A stretch of 64,000 nucleotides of DNA, taken from Sphingopyxis chilensis. GTDB taxonomy: Bacteria > Pseudomonadota > Alphaproteobacteria > Sphingomonadales > Sphingomonadaceae. A program made the translations under genes and the position numbers. Below, piece by piece: positions 43,951-52,784 of this stretch. The stretch covers positions 3,505,501-3,569,500 of the forward strand of contig NZ_CP142394.1 of the NCBI RefSeq assembly GCF_035930445.1, in the 5' to 3' direction. The first letter of the stretch is position 1; each line of letters starts with the position of its first letter. The notes under the pieces are model-generated. The model saw only the letters and a list, made by a program, of their open reading frames with translations, did no database searches and was not told the origin of the DNA.

Positions 43951-45102
43951 GTGGCCGAAGCCGACCCACCCTCACGGACGATTTCGCTCGGTACGGGCGT
44001 CGCCGCAATCGATGCGGCGACGTGGGACGCGCTACACGACGGCCGCAATCCCTTCGTCGGCCATGCCTTCCTTTCGTTGCTCGAGGAATCGGGCAGCGTG
44101 GGGCCGGGCACGGGCTGGCAGGCCGCACCCTTGCTGATCGAGGATGCGGCCGGCGCGCTCGTCGCCGCCGCGCCCGCCTATCTGAAATCGCACAGCCAGG
44201 GCGAATATGTCTTCGACCATGCGTGGGCCGATGCGTGGGCGCGCGCCGGGGGCGATTATTATCCGAAGCTTCAGATTGCGGCACCCTTCACCCCCGTCCC
44301 GGGGCCGCGCTTGCTGGCGAAAGACAGCGCCGACGCGCTGCTGCTGCTCCGCGCGGCCGAGGCGGTGGTGCGGCAGAACGGCTTGTCATCGGCGCATGCG
44401 ACCTTCGTCGCCCCCGAACAGATGCCGCTGTTCGAGGAGGCCGGCTGGCTCGTCCGCCGCGATATCCAGTTCCATTTCGCGAATAGCGGCTATGCCAGCT
44501 TCGACGATTTCCTTGGCACGTTGAATTCGCAGAAGCGCAAGCAATTGCGCAAGGAAAGGCTCCGTGCCGTCGAAGGTTTGCGCATCGAGGAACTGACGGG
44601 AGCGGCGATCCGTCCCGAGCATTGGGACGCGATGTGGCTATTCTATCAGGATACCGGCGCGCGCAAATGGGGGCATCCGTACCTCACGCGCGAGGCTTTC
44701 GACCTGATGGGCGCGGCGATGGCGGAGAAGATCATCCTGCTCATCGCCTATGATGCGGAGGAGCGGCCGGTCGCCGGCGCGTTGCACTTCCTGGGCGCCG
44801 ACACACTTTATGGCCGCTATTGGGGATGCTTGGCCGAGATCCCGTATCTGCATTTCGAGCTATGCTATTATCGCGCGATCGACATCGCGATCGCACGCAG
44901 GCTTTCGCGGGTCGAAGCGGGTGCACAGGGCGGGCACAAGCTTGCCCGCGGCTATGGCCCGGTCGCGACCTGGTCGGCGCATTTCATCGCCGATCCCGGC
45001 TTTCGCCGCGCGGTCGCGGACTATCTGCAACAGGAGCGACAGGCCGAGGCGGTCGAGATGGAATGGCTGGAGGGACACACACCCTTCAAGCGGAAGGGCT
45101 GA
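43951..45102 (+). CDS. GNAT/FemAB-like acyltransferase (DUF482)
   Basis: Encodes 383 residues from a GTG with AAGGA upstream. Strands and motifs of the DUF482 family are visible: FVGHAFLSLLEESGSVG near residue 35, YYPKLQIAAPFTPVPGPRLL near 98, RKQLRKERLR near 196, and the C-terminal GAQGGHKLARGYGPVATWSA. FemAB/GNAT enzymes transfer amino acids or acyl groups; the specific acceptor is unknown, though some sphingomonad relatives are annotated in peptidoglycan metabolism. Last gene of the DUF3572-HAD-RidA operon. Confidence 0.85.
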   Translation: MAEADPPSRTISLGTGVAAIDAATWDALHDGRNPFVGHAFLSLLEESGSVGPGTGWQAAPLLIEDAAGALVAAAPAYLKSHSQGEYVFDHAWADAWARAGGDYYPKLQIAAPFTPVPGPRLLAKDSADALLLLRAAEAVVRQNGLSSAHATFVAPEQMPLFEEAGWLVRRDIQFHFANSGYASFDDFLGTLNSQKRKQLRKERLRAVEGLRIEELTGAAIRPEHWDAMWLFYQDTGARKWGHPYLTREAFDLMGAAMAEKIILLIAYDAEERPVAGALHFLGADTLYGRYWGCLAEIPYLHFELCYYRAIDIAIARRLSRVEAGAQGGHKLARGYGPVATWSAHFIADPGFRRAVADYLQQERQAEAVEMEWLEGHTPFKRKG

Positions 45103-45113
45103 CTTTGCCCTTG

Positions 45114-45186
45114 TCGTCGCCCCGGACTTGATCCGGGGTCGAGGCTTTGTAGCCGGATGGATGCCGGATCAAGTCCGGCATGACGA
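45114..45186. repeat. Inverted repeat element, copy 1
   Basis: A 73-bp element whose arms read TCGTCGCCCCGGACTTGATC on one side and its near complement on the other. A near-identical copy lies at 51208-51282, also in an intergenic position; both share TCGTC...CGGACTTGATCCGG arms and GGATCAAGTCCGGCATGACGA. It is a dispersed, non-coding repeat of the REP/RPE kind. Confidence 0.82.
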
Positions 45187-45204
45187 GGTCGAAGCGCAGA
45201 AAAC

Positions 45205-45519
45205 TTACGCCGCGAACCGCCGGGCGGCGGGACGGCGGGCCGTCTCGTCGAGCCAGGCGCGCGCCTGGCGCTGCGCTTCGGCGATTTCGCCCTGCGACAT
45301 TTCGCCCGACACATCGGCGCGGCACTGCTGGCCTTCGATATTGCCGCCGAGCGCGGCAAGGTTGAACCATTTATGCGCCTGGATCAGGTCGACATCGACC
45401 CCGCCCGATCCGGTCGAAAACGCGATACCCAGATCGAAATAGGCATTGGCATCGCCGCGCGCGGCATCGAGCAAGCGGCTCTCGATCAGATATTGGGCAG
45501 ACTTCAGACTGTTCGCCAT
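45205..45519 (-). CDS. SEL1-like repeat protein
   Basis: Encodes 104 residues containing one recognisable Sel1-like helical repeat, YFDLGIAFSTGSGGVDVDLI followed by AHKWFNLAALGGN. The AAGGGGG before the ATG at 45519 is an unusually strong ribosome site. Sel1 proteins mediate protein contacts; partner unknown. A CtrA-like box lies ~60 bp upstream. Confidence 0.72.
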   Translation of the reverse strand: MANSLKSAQYLIESRLLDAARGDANAYFDLGIAFSTGSGGVDVDLIQAHKWFNLAALGGNIEGQQCRADVSGEMSQGEIAEAQRQARAWLDETARRPAARRFAA

Positions 45520-45579
45520 GATAACCCCCTTTACCTCCACCCCACATGGAGACCTCGGGGTCAAATTTGCGGTTTATGG

Positions 45580-45594
45580 TCAACAAAGCGTTAA
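45580..45594 (-). promoter_or_regulatory. Candidate CtrA-binding box upstream of the SEL1 gene
   Basis: The plus strand reads TCAA-N7-TTAA (minus strand TTAA-N7-TTGA), one mismatch from the CtrA consensus TTAA-N7-TTAA. It lies about 61 bp upstream of the SEL1 start. The window also encodes DivK and MipZ, both in the CtrA cell-cycle circuit, so CtrA control is plausible. Confidence 0.4.
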
Positions 45595-45658
45595 CGGTGA
45601 CGTCGTTTTTTGTGGGCATCGTCCAAGATCGTCGGAAACCTCGGGGTTTCCACGTTGT

Positions 45659-46498
45659 TCAGCCTACCGGCAGATTGTCGATGAGCCGCGTTTTTCCGAT
45701 CCGTGCCGCCGCGAGCAGGCGTGCGGGCCTGCGGAAAGCGCTCAATCTTTCAAGGCTGTCGGCCTCGGCGAGCGCGACATAATCGACGCTCTCGAAACCG
45801 CCCCCGACGATCACCGCCTCGGCCTTGGCGAGCGTCTCGGCGACGTCGGCGCCGCCCGCGATCGCCTTTGCCGCCGCGTTCAGCGCGCCCGGAAAGGCGG
45901 CCGCCGCCGCGCGCTGTTCGTTCGACAGATAGGCGTTGCGCGAAGACAGCGCGAGGCCGTCGGTATCGCGCGCGATCGGCGCGCCCAATATGTCGATCGC
46001 GAAATCGAGGTCGCGCGCCATGCGGCGGATGATCGCGAGCTGCTGCCAGTCCTTTTCGCCGAAGATCGCAACGTCGGGGCGGACCTGGTTGAACAATTTG
46101 GCGACGACGGTCGCGACGCCGTCGAAATGGCCGGGGCGCGCAGCGCCGCAATAATCGGCGCCAAGTTCGGCGACCTCGATACGCGTGCTGTGACCGGCGG
46201 GGTACATCGTCGCGACGTCGGGCGCCCAGAGCAGGCTGGTGCCTTCCTCGACGAGCATCGCGGCGTCGCGCGCCTCGTCGCGCGGATAGGCGTCGAAATC
46301 CTCGTTCGGGCCGAACTGGGTCGGATTGACGAAGATCGACACGACGGCGTGGTCGGCGACGCGCTTCGCCATGCGGACGAGCGAGAGGTGGCCGTCGTGC
46401 AGCGACCCCATGGTGGGCACGAGCGCGACGCTCTTCCCTCCCTGCTTCAGTGCCGTAACGGCACGGTGCAGCATCGCGATGTCACGGATGATTTGCAC
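45659..46498 (-). CDS. panC: Pantothenate synthetase
   Basis: ATP-dependent ligase of 279 residues joining pantoate and beta-alanine to give pantothenate, the coenzyme A precursor. The HIGH-type motif is PTMGSLHDGHLSL (residues ~28-40), FVNPTQFGPNEDF follows near 56, FGEKDWQQLAIIRRM near 145, and the KMSKS-like loop near LSSRNAYLS. GTG start at 46498 preceded by GGAGG. It diverges from mipZ. Confidence 0.95.
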   Translation of the reverse strand: MQIIRDIAMLHRAVTALKQGGKSVALVPTMGSLHDGHLSLVRMAKRVADHAVVSIFVNPTQFGPNEDFDAYPRDEARDAAMLVEEGTSLLWAPDVATMYPAGHSTRIEVAELGADYCGAARPGHFDGVATVVAKLFNQVRPDVAIFGEKDWQQLAIIRRMARDLDFAIDILGAPIARDTDGLALSSRNAYLSNEQRAAAAAFPGALNAAAKAIAGGADVAETLAKAEAVIVGGGFESVDYVALAEADSLERLSAFRRPARLLAAARIGKTRLIDNLPVG

Positions 46499-46584
46499 GG
46501 CTCGTCGCCCTCCGATATTGGCGCGACTATATCACTTCGCGCGACGGCCGCCCATGCCGTGCCAACAGGAAAATCGCAACGCCC

Positions 46585-47394
46585 ATGACGACGCCCGCAC
46601 CGCACCGCATCATCTTTGCCAATGAAAAGGGCGGGACCGGCAAATCGACCTGCGCCGTGCATTTCGCGGTCGCGCTGGCGAGCCAGGGATGGCGCGTCGC
46701 GGGGATCGACCTCGACCCGCGCCAGCGCACCTTTCATCGCTACCTCGAAAACCGCGAAAATACCGCGAAGCGCCGCGAGATTGCGCTGCCGACGCCGCGC
46801 TTCGAGGTGTTCACCGGATCGACGATCGAGGAACTCGACGAGCAAGTGGCGCGACTCTCCGAAGACGCCGACTATCTGATCGCCGACACACCGGGCCGCG
46901 ACGATGTCTTCGCGCGCCACCTGGCAACAACCGCCGACACGCTGGTGACGCCGATCAACGACAGCTTCATCGACTTCGACCTGATCGGACAGGTCGATCC
47001 CGAGACGTTCCAGGTCACCCGCCCCAGCTTCTATTCCGAACTCATCTGGGACACGCGAAAGGCGCGCGCCAAGAGCGACGGGCGGACGATCGACTGGATC
47101 ATCCTCAGGAACCGCCTCCAGCATGTCGATGCACATAATATGCGCCGCGTCGGCGAGGCGCTGACCCAGTTGTCGCGCCGCGTCGGCTTTCGCGTCATCC
47201 CGGGGCTCGGCGAGCGCGTCATCTATCGCGAACTTTTCCCCGCCGGCCTCACCCTGCTCGACAAGGCGCATCTCGGCGGCATGGGTATCGGCCACGTCGT
47301 CGCGCGGCAGGAACTCCGCGAGGCGATGGGCGGACTGAACCTTCCGGCGCGCGAGCGGTTGCATCCGGACGGGGATTTGTTCGCCGCCGCCTGA
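46585..47394 (+). CDS. mipZ: Cell-division plane ATPase MipZ
   Basis: Deviant Walker ATPase of 269 residues that positions the FtsZ ring by forming pole-anchored gradients with ParB. Deviant Walker [11 protein letters not shown] at 13-22, [19 protein letters not shown] near 35, and [16 protein letters not shown] near 96 match MipZ rather than Par[15 protein letters not shown] follows. Confidence is high; the ATG at 46585 lies 87 bp from panC. Confidence 0.92.
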   Translation: MTTPAPHRIIFANEKGGTGKSTCAVHFAVALASQGWRVAGIDLDPRQRTFHRYLENRENTAKRREIALPTPRFEVFTGSTIEELDEQVARLSEDADYLIADTPGRDDVFARHLATTADTLVTPINDSFIDFDLIGQVDPETFQVTRPSFYSELIWDTRKARAKSDGRTIDWIILRNRLQHVDAHNMRRVGEALTQLSRRVGFRVIPGLGERVIYRELFPAGLTLLDKAHLGGMGIGHVVARQELREAMGGLNLPARERLHPDGDLFAAA

Positions 47395-47420
47395 TCCCTT
47401 CTCTCCCCAAGAGGTTCAAG

Positions 47421-48803
47421 ATGACGCACCAATTTCACCCGACGATGCTCCGCGAATATGACATTCGCGGAGTCGTCGGCGACACGCTTTCGGACAAGGA
47501 CGCCTATGCCATCGGCCGCAGCTTCGCGACGTTGATCCGCCGCGCGGGCGGCAAGCGCGTCGCGGTCGGCTATGACGGGCGGCTGTCGTCGCCGATGCTC
47601 GCCGACGCGCTGATCGCGGGAATCAACGCCGCCGGCGTCGATGCGCTCAATGTCGGGCTCGGTCCGACGCCGATGCTCTATTATGCCGCGTCAACCGAGG
47701 ATGTGGACGGCGGTATACAGATAACCGGCAGCCACAATCCCCCCGACTATAATGGTTTCAAGATGGTGTTTCAGGGGCGTCCCTTCTTCGGCGCCGACAT
47801 TCTGGCGATCGGCGAAATGGCCGCCGCGGGCGACTGGGAGGCTGGCGAAGGCACGTCGCAGAGCATCGATATCGTCGACGCCTATGTCGACCGGTTGGTC
47901 GAGGGGTTCGCGGGCGGCGCTTTCCGCATTGGCTGGGACGCCGGCAACGGCGCCGCGGGCACCGTCATCGAGAAACTTACCGCGCGCCTTCCGGGCGAGC
48001 ATCACTTGCTGTTCACCGACATCGACGGCCATTTTCCGAACCACCATCCCGATCCGACCGAAGAAAAGAATCTGGCCGACCTCAGGAAACTCGTCGCGGA
48101 GAAGAGCCTCGATTTCGGCGTCGCTTTCGATGGAGACGGCGACCGCATCGGCGCGATCGACGGCGAGGGCCGCGTCATCTGGGGCGACCAGTTGCTGCAA
48201 ATCTATGCCGCCGCGGTGCTGAAGGACTTGCCCGGCGCGACGGTCATCGCCGATGTGAAAGCGAGCCAGGCGCTGTTCGACCGGGTCGCGCAGCTCGGCG
48301 GCCAGCCGCTGATGTGGAAGACCGGCCACAGCCTGATCAAGGCGAAGATGAAAGAAACCGCGAGCCCGCTGGCGGGCGAGATGAGCGGGCATATCTTTTT
48401 CGCCGACCGCTATTATGGTTATGACGATGCGCCTTACGCCGCGATACGGTTGATCGAGGCGGCGACCAAATTGGGGCAGAGCGTCACCGATCTGCGCGGC
48501 GCCATGGCGCCGATGGTCAACACCCCCGAAATGCGCTTCCAGGTCGATGAGAGCCGCAAATTCGCCATTGTGGAGGAGGTTCTCGACCGGCTCGGCGCAT
48601 CGGGTGCGCAGGTCGACCGGACCGACGGCGCGCGCGTGCTGACCGACGATGGCTGGTGGCTGCTGCGCGCCTCGAATACACAGGACGTGCTCGTCGCGCG
48701 TGCCGAGGCGAAGGACGAGACGGCGCTCGCGCGCCTGCTCGCCGCGATCGACGATCAGCTTGCCCTCTCGGGGATCGTGCGCGGTCCGCAGGCCGCGCAT
48801 TAG
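47421..48803 (+). CDS. Phosphoglucomutase/phosphomannomutase (PGM/PMM)
   Basis: Encodes 460 residues of the alpha-D-phosphohexomutase family, interconverting hexose-1- and hexose-6-phosphates for polysaccharide and LPS precursor supply. Catalytic serine 104 is in [12 protein letters not shown], the metal loop is [10 protein letters not shown] near 244, the sugar-binding loop GEMSGHIFF near 325, and the phosphate loop near the C-terminus. Close to the sphingomonad PgmG/ManB type. It is distinct from the HAD phosphomannomutase-like protein at 14397. Confidence 0.93.
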   Translation: MTHQFHPTMLREYDIRGVVGDTLSDKDAYAIGRSFATLIRRAGGKRVAVGYDGRLSSPMLADALIAGINAAGVDALNVGLGPTPMLYYAASTEDVDGGIQITGSHNPPDYNGFKMVFQGRPFFGADILAIGEMAAAGDWEAGEGTSQSIDIVDAYVDRLVEGFAGGAFRIGWDAGNGAAGTVIEKLTARLPGEHHLLFTDIDGHFPNHHPDPTEEKNLADLRKLVAEKSLDFGVAFDGDGDRIGAIDGEGRVIWGDQLLQIYAAAVLKDLPGATVIADVKASQALFDRVAQLGGQPLMWKTGHSLIKAKMKETASPLAGEMSGHIFFADRYYGYDDAPYAAIRLIEAATKLGQSVTDLRGAMAPMVNTPEMRFQVDESRKFAIVEEVLDRLGASGAQVDRTDGARVLTDDGWWLLRASNTQDVLVARAEAKDETALARLLAAIDDQLALSGIVRGPQAAH

Positions 48804-48915
48804 GCGCCGTTGCCGGCGCCTCCCCCGCGCATCCTGCAAAAATCTTGCCAGATTGACCTTGGCCGCGTCGCTGGGGTAACGCCGCACGGGGGCTAGAAAC
48901 GGAACCGACCAACCT

Positions 48916-49731
48916 ATGACCGACGACGAATCCACCGTGGCGACGCTTTCCGATGACGATCATGGCGTCACCGAGCACAGAGCGCATGTCCGCGAGGATG
49001 CCGCCGCGGGCAACGGACTGGCGGTCATTTCGATCGCCAAAAGCTATGACAAACGCGTCGTGCTGTCGGACGTCTCGCTGTCGGTCGGCAAGGGCGAGGT
49101 CGTCGGCCTGCTCGGCCCCAACGGCGCCGGCAAGACGACCTGTTTCTATTCGATCATGGGGCTGGTGAAGCCCGACGCGGGGCGCATCATGCTCGACGGC
49201 GCCGACATCACCGCGCTGCCGATGTACCGCCGCTCGATCCTCGGCCTCGGCTATCTACCTCAGGAAACCTCGATCTTTCGCGGGATGACAGTGGCGCAGA
49301 ATATCGAGGCGGTGCTTGAACTCGCCGAACCCGACAAGATTGCGCGCGAACGCCGGCTCGAGGAACTGCTCGACGAATTCGGGCTCACGCGGCTGCGCGA
49401 CGCCGCGGCGATGGCGCTGTCGGGGGGCGAACGGCGCCGCGCCGAAATCGCGCGCGCGCTTGCCGCCAATCCGTCGATCATCCTGCTCGACGAACCCTTC
49501 GCGGGCATCGACCCGCTGTCGATCAGCGACATTCGCGACCTTGTTGCCGATTTGAAGACGCGCGGCATCGGCGTGCTGATCACCGACCATAATGTGCGCG
49601 AAACGCTCGACCTCGTCGATCGTGCCTGCATCATCTATGACGGCAAGGTGTTGCTTGCCGGCTCGCCGGCCGAACTCGTCGCCGATCCCGAGGTGCGCCG
49701 CCTCTACCTCGGCGAGGGTTTCTCCCTGTGA
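48916..49731 (+). CDS. lptB: LPS export ABC transporter ATP-binding protein LptB
   Basis: ATPase of the LptBFGC inner-membrane complex that extracts lipopolysaccharide. Walker A GPNGAGKT is at 67-74, signature LSGGERRRAEIARAL near 165, Walker B ILLDEPFAGID, and the His switch ITDHNVRETL, all typical of LptB. An acidic ~35-residue N-terminal extension is present. It is followed 15 bp later by rpoN, the usual LptB-RpoN order. Confidence 0.95.
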   Translation: MTDDESTVATLSDDDHGVTEHRAHVREDAAAGNGLAVISIAKSYDKRVVLSDVSLSVGKGEVVGLLGPNGAGKTTCFYSIMGLVKPDAGRIMLDGADITALPMYRRSILGLGYLPQETSIFRGMTVAQNIEAVLELAEPDKIARERRLEELLDEFGLTRLRDAAAMALSGGERRRAEIARALAANPSIILLDEPFAGIDPLSISDIRDLVADLKTRGIGVLITDHNVRETLDLVDRACIIYDGKVLLAGSPAELVADPEVRRLYLGEGFSL

Positions 49732-49746
49732 TGCGGTGACGCGCTG

Positions 49747-51201
49747 ATGGCGTTGGGTCCACGCCTCGATCTCCGCCAGTCGCAATCGCTGGTGATGACG
49801 CCGCAGCTGCAACAGGCGATCAAGCTGCTGGCGCTGTCGAACCTCGAACTCGAGGCCTATCTGGCCGAGGCGCTCGAGGGCAATCCGTTGCTCGACACGG
49901 CTTCGCCCGACAGCGAGGGCGGCGGAGGCGACGAAGTCGGCGGCGATGCGCCCGCGGCCGAAGCCGCGTCGCTCGAAGCCGATCAGGCGCTGTCGGCCGA
50001 TGGCGGAAGCGAAAACGACCTCGACGTCGACCTCACCGAAAGCTTCCACCACGACAGCGCAAGCGACAATGTCGGGCTGTCGGGCGCGGGCGAGGATATC
50101 GATTTCGACAGCTTTGCCGAACATGAAGGCACGCTCCACGACTATCTGCTCGCGCAGGTCGGCGAACGTTTCGGCGGGATCGAGGCAATCGTCGCGGGGC
50201 AGCTCGTCGCACTGATCGACGAGACGGGATACCTGCGCGCCGACCTGGCCGAGCTCGCCGCGCAGCTCGGCGTGCCACTGGCACTGGTCGAGGCGGTGCT
50301 GGCCGGCATCCAGTGTTTTGATCCGTCGGGCGTCGGCGCGCGCGACCTTGCCGAATGTATCGCGATCCAGGCGCGCGAGGCCGACCGCTACGACCCCGCG
50401 ATGGCGACGATGATCGCGCATCTCGATCTGGTCGCAAAAGGGGCGTTCCCGCAGTTGAAACGTATCTGCGGCGTCGACGACGAGGATCTTGCCGACATGA
50501 TCCGCGAACTGCGCGGCTATGACCCGCGGCCCGGCCTCCGATTCGGCGGCGACGGCGCGCCTGCGGTCGTTCCCGACCTCTATATCCGCCAGACCGCAAA
50601 GGGCTGGGCGGTCGAGATCAATAGCGGCACCCTGCCCCGCCTGCTCGTCAACCGCCGCTATTACACCGAACTGGCGCAAGGCGCCGCGGCGAAGAGCAAG
50701 GCGTGGCTTTCCGAACAGCTCGCCGGCGCCAACTGGCTCGTGCGCGCGCTTGACCAGCGCCAGCGCACGATCGTCAAGGTCGCGAGCGAGATCGTGAAGC
50801 AGCAGGAGGGCTTTTTCCTGAACGGGGTCGCGCATATGCGCCCGCTGACCTTGCGCCAGATCGCCGAAGCGATCGGCATGCACGAATCGACCGTCAGCCG
50901 CGTCACCAGCAACAAATATCTGAGCTGCGCGCGCGGCCTGTTCGAACTCAAATATTTCTTCTCGTCCGGCATTTCCGCGACCGAGGGCGACGGCGCGGTG
51001 TCGGCCGAGGCGGTAAAGAGCCGGATCAAGGCGATGATCGAGGGCGAGGACGCGAAGGCGATTCTTTCCGACGAGACGATCGCGCAGAGACTGTCGACCG
51101 AAGGCCACGACATCGCGCGGCGTACCGTGGTCAAATATCGCGAGGCGATGGGCTATGGTTCGTCGGTGCAAAGGCGGCGTCAAAAGGCGCTGGCGGGATG
51201 A
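49747..51201 (+). CDS. rpoN: RNA polymerase sigma-54 factor
   Basis: Encodes 484 residues. Region I (PRLDLRQSQSLVMTPQLQQA, LALSNLELEAYL) interacts with activators; an acidic linker follows; the core-binding domain and helix-turn-helix (LTLRQIAEAIGMHESTVSRV) lead to the RpoN box ARRTVVKYRE at 457-466, which reads the -24 element. Activation requires bacterial enhancer-binding proteins. No EBP is in the window. Confidence 0.96.
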   Translation: MALGPRLDLRQSQSLVMTPQLQQAIKLLALSNLELEAYLAEALEGNPLLDTASPDSEGGGGDEVGGDAPAAEAASLEADQALSADGGSENDLDVDLTESFHHDSASDNVGLSGAGEDIDFDSFAEHEGTLHDYLLAQVGERFGGIEAIVAGQLVALIDETGYLRADLAELAAQLGVPLALVEAVLAGIQCFDPSGVGARDLAECIAIQAREADRYDPAMATMIAHLDLVAKGAFPQLKRICGVDDEDLADMIRELRGYDPRPGLRFGGDGAPAVVPDLYIRQTAKGWAVEINSGTLPRLLVNRRYYTELAQGAAAKSKAWLSEQLAGANWLVRALDQRQRTIVKVASEIVKQQEGFFLNGVAHMRPLTLRQIAEAIGMHESTVSRVTSNKYLSCARGLFELKYFFSSGISATEGDGAVSAEAVKSRIKAMIEGEDAKAILSDETIAQRLSTEGHDIARRTVVKYREAMGYGSSVQRRRQKALAG

Positions 51202-51207
51202 TCCTCC

Positions 51208-51282
51208 TCGTCACCCCGGACTTGATCCGGCGTCCATAACGTCGCCGCGGCTATGGATGCGGGATCAAGTCCGGCATGACGA
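51208..51282. repeat. Inverted repeat element, copy 2
   Basis: Second copy of the element at 45114-45186, sharing both arms (TCGTCACCCCGGACTTGATC and GGGATCAAGTCCGGCATGAC) with a diverged loop of 30 bp or so. It starts 7 bp after the rpoN stop codon and may fold in the rpoN mRNA 3' end. Confidence 0.82.
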
Positions 51283-51301
51283 AATTAGGGGAGTGAACCG
51301 G

Positions 51302-51330
51302 TTGACTTTTTACCCGCTTCCCCATAGTTG
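51302..51330 (+). promoter_or_regulatory. Possible sigma-70-type promoter for rpmJ
   Basis: TTGACT at 51302-51307 and TAGTTG at 51325-51330, spaced 17 bp, lie ~43 bp before the rpmJ start codon. The -35 match is good and the -10 weak, as is usual in GC-rich alphaproteobacteria. Confidence 0.4.
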
Positions 51331-51372
51331 CGCCGCTTCGCGTCAATACGCCAAGATTTACGGACAGAGATC

Positions 51373-51498
51373 ATGAAGATTCGCAACAGCCTGAAGTCGC
51401 TGAAGGACCGCCACCGGGATAACCGCGTTATTCGCCGCCGTGGCCGCACCTATGTGATCAACAAGACCAACCGCCGCTTCAAGGCGCGCCAGGGCTGA
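51373..51498 (+). CDS. rpmJ: 50S ribosomal protein L36 (bL36)
   Basis: A 41-residue protein, [20 protein letters not shown] then [20 protein letters not shown], of the longer alphaproteobacterial bL36 type lacking the zinc cysteines. It stands alone rather than in the ribosomal protein cluster, as is common in this group. Confidence 0.95.
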   Translation: MKIRNSLKSLKDRHRDNRVIRRRGRTYVINKTNRRFKARQG

Positions 51499-51595
51499 TG
51501 GCCCTGCCGGGGCGTTGCTCGCCCCGCGCGTATAGCGAAGTTAGCGTAACGCCGTCGGATGCTTCCGGCGGCGCTTTCGCGTGTCTGGAGCAAGC

Positions 51596-52207
51596 ATGAT
51601 TCGCCAAAGCGTGATCTTCGACGTCGGCAGGGTGCTGTTCGACTGGGATTTGCGTCACTTGTTCGCCAAGCTGATCGCTGACCGGCAGGAGCTTGAATGG
51701 TTCGTGACGAATGTCGTCACGCCCGAATGGCATTTCCAGCACGATGCCGGCCGCCCGCTCGCCGAGATGGTACCCGAACTGAAAGCCGAGTTTCCGGGGC
51801 ACGACTTGCTGATCGACGCCTATGCGGCGCGCTTCAACGAGACGATCCCCGGCCCGGTGCCCGGCAGCCTCGAACTTGTCGAGCGCCTCGACGATGCGAG
51901 CGTGCCGCTCTTCGCGATCACCAACTTCGGACATGAATTCTGGGAAGGCTTTCGCCCGACCCAGCCCGTCTTCGACCGCTTCCGCGACATCGTCGTATCG
52001 GGCACCGAGAAAATGATGAAGCCCGACCCCGCGATCTATGCCCTTGCGATCGAGCGATTCGGCATCGATCCGGCGGGCGCGCTGTTCATCGACGATGTCG
52101 CGGCGAATGTCGCGGGCGCCGAATCGGTCGGGATTGCAGGGCACCAATTCGTCGATGCGGAGACGCTGGAGCGCGAGCTGGTGGAGCGGGGTTATCTGGC
52201 TACTTGA
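51596..52207 (+). CDS. HAD-IA family phosphatase (YihX-like)
   Basis: Encodes 203 residues. Motif I is VIFDVGRVLFDWD, with a DxG in place of DxD, as in YihX-type sugar-1-phosphatases; FAITNFGHEFWEGF is motif II, MKPDPAIYALAIERF motif III and LFIDDVAANVAGAES motif IV. The ATG at 51596 has GGAG 5 bp upstream; a GTG 15 bp earlier is unlikely. Substrate unknown. Confidence 0.88.
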   Translation: MIRQSVIFDVGRVLFDWDLRHLFAKLIADRQELEWFVTNVVTPEWHFQHDAGRPLAEMVPELKAEFPGHDLLIDAYAARFNETIPGPVPGSLELVERLDDASVPLFAITNFGHEFWEGFRPTQPVFDRFRDIVVSGTEKMMKPDPAIYALAIERFGIDPAGALFIDDVAANVAGAESVGIAGHQFVDAETLERELVERGYLAT

Positions 52208-52248
52208 CGTAGATGCCGATCGATCTGACGCTTCAATTTGAAGCCGGC

Positions 52249-52767
52249 CTAGTCTTTTTTCCGCGTGGAGCGCCGGTAGTAGACATTCCAATAGCTGGAA
52301 ACGCGTTGCTTCGTCAGAAACCAGTAAGCCGGATTTTCTCTCAGAAACTCAATGATCGGCTCCGGAACCGATTCGCCGAACACGCCAGCGATATCGTCCA
52401 AAATCTCGACCAGATATTCGCCGATCAGTGCAACAATGAACGGTGCAGCCCAAGGCTGAATATCCCGCAAGAGGTCACGGACCGTGCGCTGTCGTTCAAA
52501 CCCGTCGCTACTGCGTGATCGCAGGCACCGCACCATCAAGCGAATATCGCCGTTCAATGCCTCATCAGCGTGATTGTTGCGGAAACGCAATCGCGCGGGA
52601 ATTCGAATTGTCTCGCCACCGAGCGAGACTTCAAATTGCTCGGTCCATTGGCTAACCTGAAGTTGAACAGAGGCATATGTCGCGGCCTCAGTCGCGAGCG
52701 TATCTAGCGACTCAGGGAATGCTTCGCTGAGCAAGTCTGCGCTCAAGCTGGTATGCATTTCTCCCAT
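52249..52767 (-). CDS. Orphan protein in a lower-GC stretch
   Basis: Encodes 172 residues with no recognised domain; QPWAAPFIVALIGEYLVEIL is the most hydrophobic stretch but is broken by charges and is not a clear membrane helix. The gene is noticeably less GC-rich than its neighbours, and its codon use differs, suggesting later acquisition. It is an island between the HAD gene and the S9 peptidase gene. ATG 52767 was chosen; a second ATG at 52758 has GGGAG immediately before it. Confidence 0.6.
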   Translation of the reverse strand: MGEMHTSLSADLLSEAFPESLDTLATEAATYASVQLQVSQWTEQFEVSLGGETIRIPARLRFRNNHADEALNGDIRLMVRCLRSRSSDGFERQRTVRDLLRDIQPWAAPFIVALIGEYLVEILDDIAGVFGESVPEPIIEFLRENPAYWFLTKQRVSSYWNVYYRRSTRKKD

Positions 52768-52784
52768 AGTGCCGGGTTGGCGCC

